A stretch of DNA of 8,183 bases from Caulobacteraceae bacterium (GTDB lineage: Bacteria > Pseudomonadota > Alphaproteobacteria > Caulobacterales > Caulobacteraceae). A model generated the notes under the pieces. The model had not been told where the DNA came from and did no database searches. It saw only the letters and a program-made list of their open reading frames with translations. Below, in pieces: positions 6,640 through 8,183 of this stretch. The translations under genes and the position numbers were made by a program. The DNA is taken from NCBI GenBank assembly GCA_947456005.1, contig CANGRP010000114.1:1-8183 (forward strand), given 5' to 3'. Position 1 is the stretch's first letter, and every line of letters begins with the position of its first letter.

Positions 6640-7382
6640 TATTCCTGACCCTCGGCTTGCGGAGCCTCTTCGGCGGGCGCGGCATCAGCAGCGGGAGCTG
6701 CAGCCTGGCCGGCCTTACGGAAGGCGCCCGGCGTCGGAGCGCCGATCGGCGGAGACTTCACGGCGTCCCGGATCCGGACCCAGGACCCTTCGGAACCGGG
6801 AACAGAGCCCTTCACCATGATCAGGCCGCGGTCAGCGTCGATGCGCCACACGGTGAGGCCCAGAGTGGTGACGGTTTCCTGGCCGAGATGGCCGGCCATC
6901 TTCTTGCCCCGGAAGGTCTTGCCAGGATCCTGGCGCTGACCGGTGGAGCCGTGGGCGCGGTGCGACACGGACACGCCGTGCGTGGCGCGCATGCCGCCGA
7001 AGTTCCAACGCTTCATGGCGCCGGCGAAGCCCTTGCCGATCGTGGCGCCCGTGACGTCCACCTTCTGGCCGACCACAAAGTGATCGGCGGTCAGCTCGGC
7101 CCCGACCTCGATGAGGTTCTCGGGCGACACCCGGAACTCGGCCACCTTGTGGCGAGGCTCGACCTCGGCCTTGGCGAAATGACCGCGCAGGGGCTTGGTG
7201 ACGTTCTTGGGCTTGCGGGGCCCTGCGCCCAGCTGGAGGGCGACATAGCCGTCGCGCTCCGCCGTGCGGTGGGCGGTCACGGCGCAGCCATCCAGGCTGA
7301 GCACGGTGACAGGCACGTGGACGCCCTCTTCATCGAAGAAGCGGGCCATGCCGAGTTTCTTGGCGATCACGCCGGTACGCAT
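6639..7382 (-). CDS. rplC: 50S ribosomal protein L3, with Ala/Glu/Pro-rich C-terminal tail
   Basis: L3 is an assembly-initiating 50S protein whose central extension approaches the peptidyl transferase centre. The start MRTGVIAKKLGMARFF is standard. The segment SHRAHGSTGQRQDPGKTF (140-157) contains Gln149, which aligns with the glutamine methylated by PrmB in E. coli; modification here is inference. FRGKKMAGHLG follows at 157-167. The protein is 247 residues against 209 in E. coli; the excess is mostly a C-terminal low-complexity tail (about 220-247) of Ala, Glu, Pro and Gln. The gap after rpsJ is 12 bases, with a G-rich ribosome binding site (GGGGGA) at the rpsJ stop. Confidence 0.98.
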   Translation of the reverse strand: MRTGVIAKKLGMARFFDEEGVHVPVTVLSLDGCAVTAHRTAERDGYVALQLGAGPRKPKNVTKPLRGHFAKAEVEPRHKVAEFRVSPENLIEVGAELTADHFVVGQKVDVTGATIGKGFAGAMKRWNFGGMRATHGVSVSHRAHGSTGQRQDPGKTFRGKKMAGHLGQETVTTLGLTVWRIDADRGLIMVKGSVPGSEGSWVRIRDAVKSPPIGAPTPGAFRKAGQAAAPAADAAPAEEAPQAEGQE

Positions 7383-7394
7383 CGACCGATCCCC

Positions 7395-7703
7395 CTACAG
7401 CTTGATCTCGACGTCCACGCCGGCGGACAGGTCGAGCTTCATCAGCGCATCGACGGTCTGGGGCGTGGGATCGACGATATCGAGCACGCGCTTGTGCGTG
7501 CGGATTTCGAACTGCTCTCGCGACTTCTTGTCGATGTGCGGAGAGCGGTTGACCGTGAATTTCTCGATTTGCGTCGGCAGGGGGATGGGCCCCCGGACGG
7601 TCGCGCCGGTGCGCTTGGCCGTGTTGACGATCTCGCGCGTGGAATGGTCCAGCACGCGGTGATCGAAGGCCTTGAGCCGGATGCGGATGTTCTGACGATC
7701 CAT
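7395..7703 (-). CDS. rpsJ: 30S ribosomal protein S10 / transcription factor NusE
   Basis: S10 is a 30S head protein and, outside the ribosome, is NusE: with NusB it binds boxA RNA in antitermination complexes and it can link NusG to the ribosome. The 102-residue product has the usual length. Signatures are IRIRLKAFDHRVLD (6-19), VRGPIPLPTQIEKFTVNRSP (36-55) and THKRVLDI (69-76). It is the first gene of the operon. The ATG at 7703-7701 is preceded by an AAGAG element five bases upstream and a GGGGAA element further back; the long leader before it is described separately. Confidence 0.99.
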   Translation of the reverse strand: MDRQNIRIRLKAFDHRVLDHSTREIVNTAKRTGATVRGPIPLPTQIEKFTVNRSPHIDKKSREQFEIRTHKRVLDIVDPTPQTVDALMKLDLSAGVDVEIKL

Positions 7704-7724
7704 ATCGCTCTTAAGTTCCCCTAC

Positions 7725-7740
7725 AGACGGCGGTCCGTCC
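7725..7740 (-). repeat. Hairpin just upstream of the rpsJ ribosome binding site
   Basis: GACGG (7739-7735) pairs with CCGTC (7730-7726) around the loop ACCG, with an extra G-U pair at 7740/7725. It ends about 21 bases before the rpsJ ATG, next to the GTAGGGGAA segment. Its 5' arm also belongs to an eight-base complementarity with 7861-7868, so the two pairings exclude each other. Confidence 0.5.
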
Positions 7741-7755
7741 GCGTGCCATTGACCA

Positions 7756-7767
7756 TTTCAAAGACCA
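7756..7767 (-). promoter_or_regulatory. boxA-like sequence in the S10 leader
   Basis: The minus strand reads TGGTCTTTGAAA. E. coli rRNA boxA is TGCTCTTTAACA; nine of twelve positions agree, including the central TCTTT. Alphaproteobacterial rRNA leaders, as I recall them, use TGCTCTTTGA, which would differ here at one position. boxA RNA is the binding site of NusB with S10 (NusE), the product of the gene immediately downstream. Function is unproven. Confidence 0.4.
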
Positions 7768-7775
7768 ACTCCAGC

Positions 7776-7790
7776 CGCCTCGGTGAGGCG
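7776..7790 (-). repeat. Six-base-pair hairpin preceding the boxA-like element
   Basis: CGCCTC (7790-7785) and GAGGCG (7781-7776) are perfect complements separated by ACC. The stem ends eight bases before the boxA-like sequence at 7767-7756. A stem-loop upstream of boxA is the order found in bacterial rRNA leaders (boxB then boxA); the resemblance is positional only. Confidence 0.5.
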
Positions 7791-7800
7791 ACCGCACACG

Positions 7801-7828
7801 AAAGTCCGCAAAACGAAACGAAGTCCGC
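7801..7828 (-). repeat. Short direct repeat GCGGACTT, 19-nt period
   Basis: GCGGACTT occurs at 7828-7821 and again at 7809-7802 on the minus strand, each followed by a T/C/G-rich stretch. The first copy supplies the 3' side of the GNRA-capped hairpin. The second is free and could compete weakly for the same 5' arm through its ACTT. It may also be chance in a short region. Confidence 0.5.
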
Positions 7829-7849
7829 GCAATCGCTTGCGCCTACTTC
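7820..7849 (-). repeat. GNRA-capped hairpin in the S10 leader
   Basis: In the transcript GAAGT (7849-7845) pairs with ACTTC (7824-7820), then a 2x2 internal loop (AG opposite GG), then GCGCAA (7842-7837) pairs with TTGCGC (7832-7827), capped by the tetraloop GCGA, a GNRA type. All pairs are Watson-Crick. No U-tract sits immediately after it, though a T-rich stretch (CGTTTCGTTTT) begins at 7820, so it is more like a structural or protein-binding element than a classic terminator. Confidence 0.6.
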
Positions 7850-7871
7850 CGCCCTCACCTCGGACGGATGT

Positions 7872-7919
7872 CCTTGGAAAGGGTCGCTCCGCGAACCGCG
7901 TCTGCCCTCCGACACAAGG
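7872..7919 (-). repeat. Possible branched or long hairpin at the leader 5' end
   Basis: CCTTG (7919-7915) is complementary to CAAGG (7876-7872); inside it GAGGG (7909-7905) can pair with CCCTT (7883-7879, one G-U pair), and CGCG (7900-7897) with CGCG (7893-7890) around GTT. The pieces nest into one imperfect hairpin. GC-rich DNA gives such pairings easily, so this is a modest-confidence structure read by eye. Confidence 0.4.
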
Positions 7920-7952
7920 TCTTCAGGCACAGCCGGTCCAACAGGAGGCGCG

Positions 7953-7981
7953 GGTATACGTGCCCGACTCGCCCCCGTCAA
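7953..7981 (-). promoter_or_regulatory. Predicted housekeeping-sigma promoter of the S10 operon
   Basis: On the minus strand TTGACG (7981-7976) is followed after exactly 17 bases by TATACC (7958-7953). The -35 box matches five of six positions of the general TTGACA consensus and fully fits the Caulobacter form TTGACG followed by G or C; the -10 matches four of six of TATAAT and partly fits the Caulobacter -10. It lies between the tuf terminator and rpsJ, in the right orientation and the only good candidate I found there. The expected start site is near 7946. An open frame using TTG inside the -35 box is not considered real. Confidence 0.75.
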
Positions 7982-8005
7982 GCGGAGCGTCTCCCCCTTC
8001 TACGC

Positions 8006-8032
8006 CGCCCTCTGGAACGGGATCCAAGGGCG
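8006..8032 (-). repeat. Second stem-loop downstream of the tuf terminator
   Basis: CGCCCT TGGA (8032-8023) pairs with TCCA and AGGGCG (8016-8013 and 8011-8006) with a single bulged G at 8012 and a six-base loop, ten base pairs in all. It begins two bases after the terminator's T-rich tail and has no T-tract of its own. It could protect or process the tuf 3' end if the polymerase reads through; it may also have no role. Confidence 0.45.
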
Positions 8033-8034
8033 CC

Positions 8035-8071
8035 AAACGAAAGGGGCCGCGGAGTTTTCTCCGCGGCCCCT
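8035..8071 (-). terminator. Intrinsic terminator of tuf
   Basis: A perfect 12-bp GC-rich stem (8059-8070 with 8043-8054, extended by one A-T pair at 8071/8042) is closed by the loop AAAA in the transcript, and is followed on the minus strand by TTTCGTTT. It lies 38 bases after the tuf stop codon. The other strand has no T-run after the stem, so it acts in the tuf direction only. It separates tuf from the S10 promoter. Confidence 0.92.
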
Positions 8072-8108
8072 GGTGTGTCCCGGCTGGGCCGGGGGGATGG
8101 GCGAGGAT

Positions 8109-8183
8109 CTACTCGACGATCTTCGAGACCACCCCGGCGCCCACCGTCCGGCCACCCTCGCGGATGGCGAACCGAAGGCCCTG
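8109..8183 (-). CDS. tuf: Elongation factor Tu, C-terminal fragment (cut by window edge)
   Basis: EF-Tu delivers aminoacyl-tRNA to the ribosomal A site as a GTP complex. The last 24 codons are in the window and read QGLRFAIREGGRTVGAGVVS then KIVE and a TAG stop. The FAIREGGRTVGAGVV segment is the highly conserved end of EF-Tu domain 3. The rest, including the GTPase domain, lies beyond the window. A tuf gene just upstream of rpsJ is the usual alphaproteobacterial str-S10 arrangement. It is followed by its own strong terminator. The frame runs cleanly off the window end. Confidence 0.97.
   Translation of the reverse strand, partial: QGLRFAIREGGRTVGAGVVSKIVE

Larger units (their letters stand above)
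7704..7946 (-). promoter_or_regulatory. S10 operon leader RNA (predicted 5' untranslated region, about 240 nt)
   Basis: The stretch between the predicted promoter and rpsJ has no convincing gene. If transcription starts about seven bases after the -10 element, the leader is near 240 nt, much longer than a ribosome binding site needs. It contains several inverted repeats (7872-7919, 7820-7849, 7776-7790, 7725-7740), a boxA-like sequence, and a long-range complementarity between 7861-7868 and 7734-7741. E. coli S10 has a regulated leader of comparable size controlled by L4, but I do not see an obvious match to its known hairpins. The start site is approximate, and function is inferred. Confidence 0.65.

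Noticed and set aside
7721..7981. An 86-codon minus-strand frame filling the S10 leader
   Set aside because: Its only start is a TTG inside the predicted -35 box, so it would begin upstream of the transcript; composition is not protein-like and no family is recognised.
1..8183. A novel defence, mobile or biosynthetic system
   Set aside because: Every coding region is a universally conserved ribosomal protein or EF-Tu in standard order; there is no room for an additional gene, and no repeats or integration marks were seen.

Overview
The window is a high-GC bacterial chromosome segment that carries, entirely on the minus strand, the S10 operon running straight into the spc operon. In transcription order (high to low coordinates) the genes are the 3' end of tuf (EF-Tu), a terminator, a roughly 400-base non-coding gap holding the S10 promoter and leader, then rpsJ, rplC, rplD, rplW, rplB, rpsS, rplV, rpsC, rplP, rpmC, rpsQ, rplN, rplX, rplE, rpsN, rpsH, rplF, and the first seven codons of rplR at the edge. 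No mobile elements, tRNA or rRNA genes, CRISPR arrays or foreign-looking genes were seen.

The gene order with tuf directly upstream of rpsJ, the extended L22 N-terminus, the Arg/Gly/Asp-rich S3 tail, the Ala/Glu/Pro-rich L3 tail, and a promoter that fits the Caulobacter housekeeping consensus (TTGACG box) all point to an alphaproteobacterium, most likely Caulobacterales (Caulobacter/Phenylobacterium relatives). The genus assignment is inference from remembered family features.

Layout: 8109-8183 is the end of tuf; 8035-8071 is its intrinsic terminator; 7953-7981 is the predicted S10 promoter; about 7704-7946 is a leader RNA of roughly 240 nt; 26-7703 is a compact run of 17 complete ribosomal protein genes with gaps of at most 21 bases and several 1- to 8-base overlaps; 1-22 is the start of rplR. 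The products assemble into both subunits: S10, S19, S3, S17, S14 and S8 in the 30S, and L3, L4, L23, L2, L22, L16, L29, L14, L24, L5, L6 and L18 in the 50S. Tight spacing implies co-transcription and translational coupling.

The coding part is ordinary and well conserved. The part worth a second look is the leader before rpsJ. It contains a GNRA-capped hairpin, a short hairpin followed by a boxA-like sequence (relevant because S10 is also NusE, the boxA-binding partner of NusB), and two mutually exclusive pairings of the segment just before the rpsJ ribosome binding site. These are candidate autoregulatory elements; none is proven by sequence alone.
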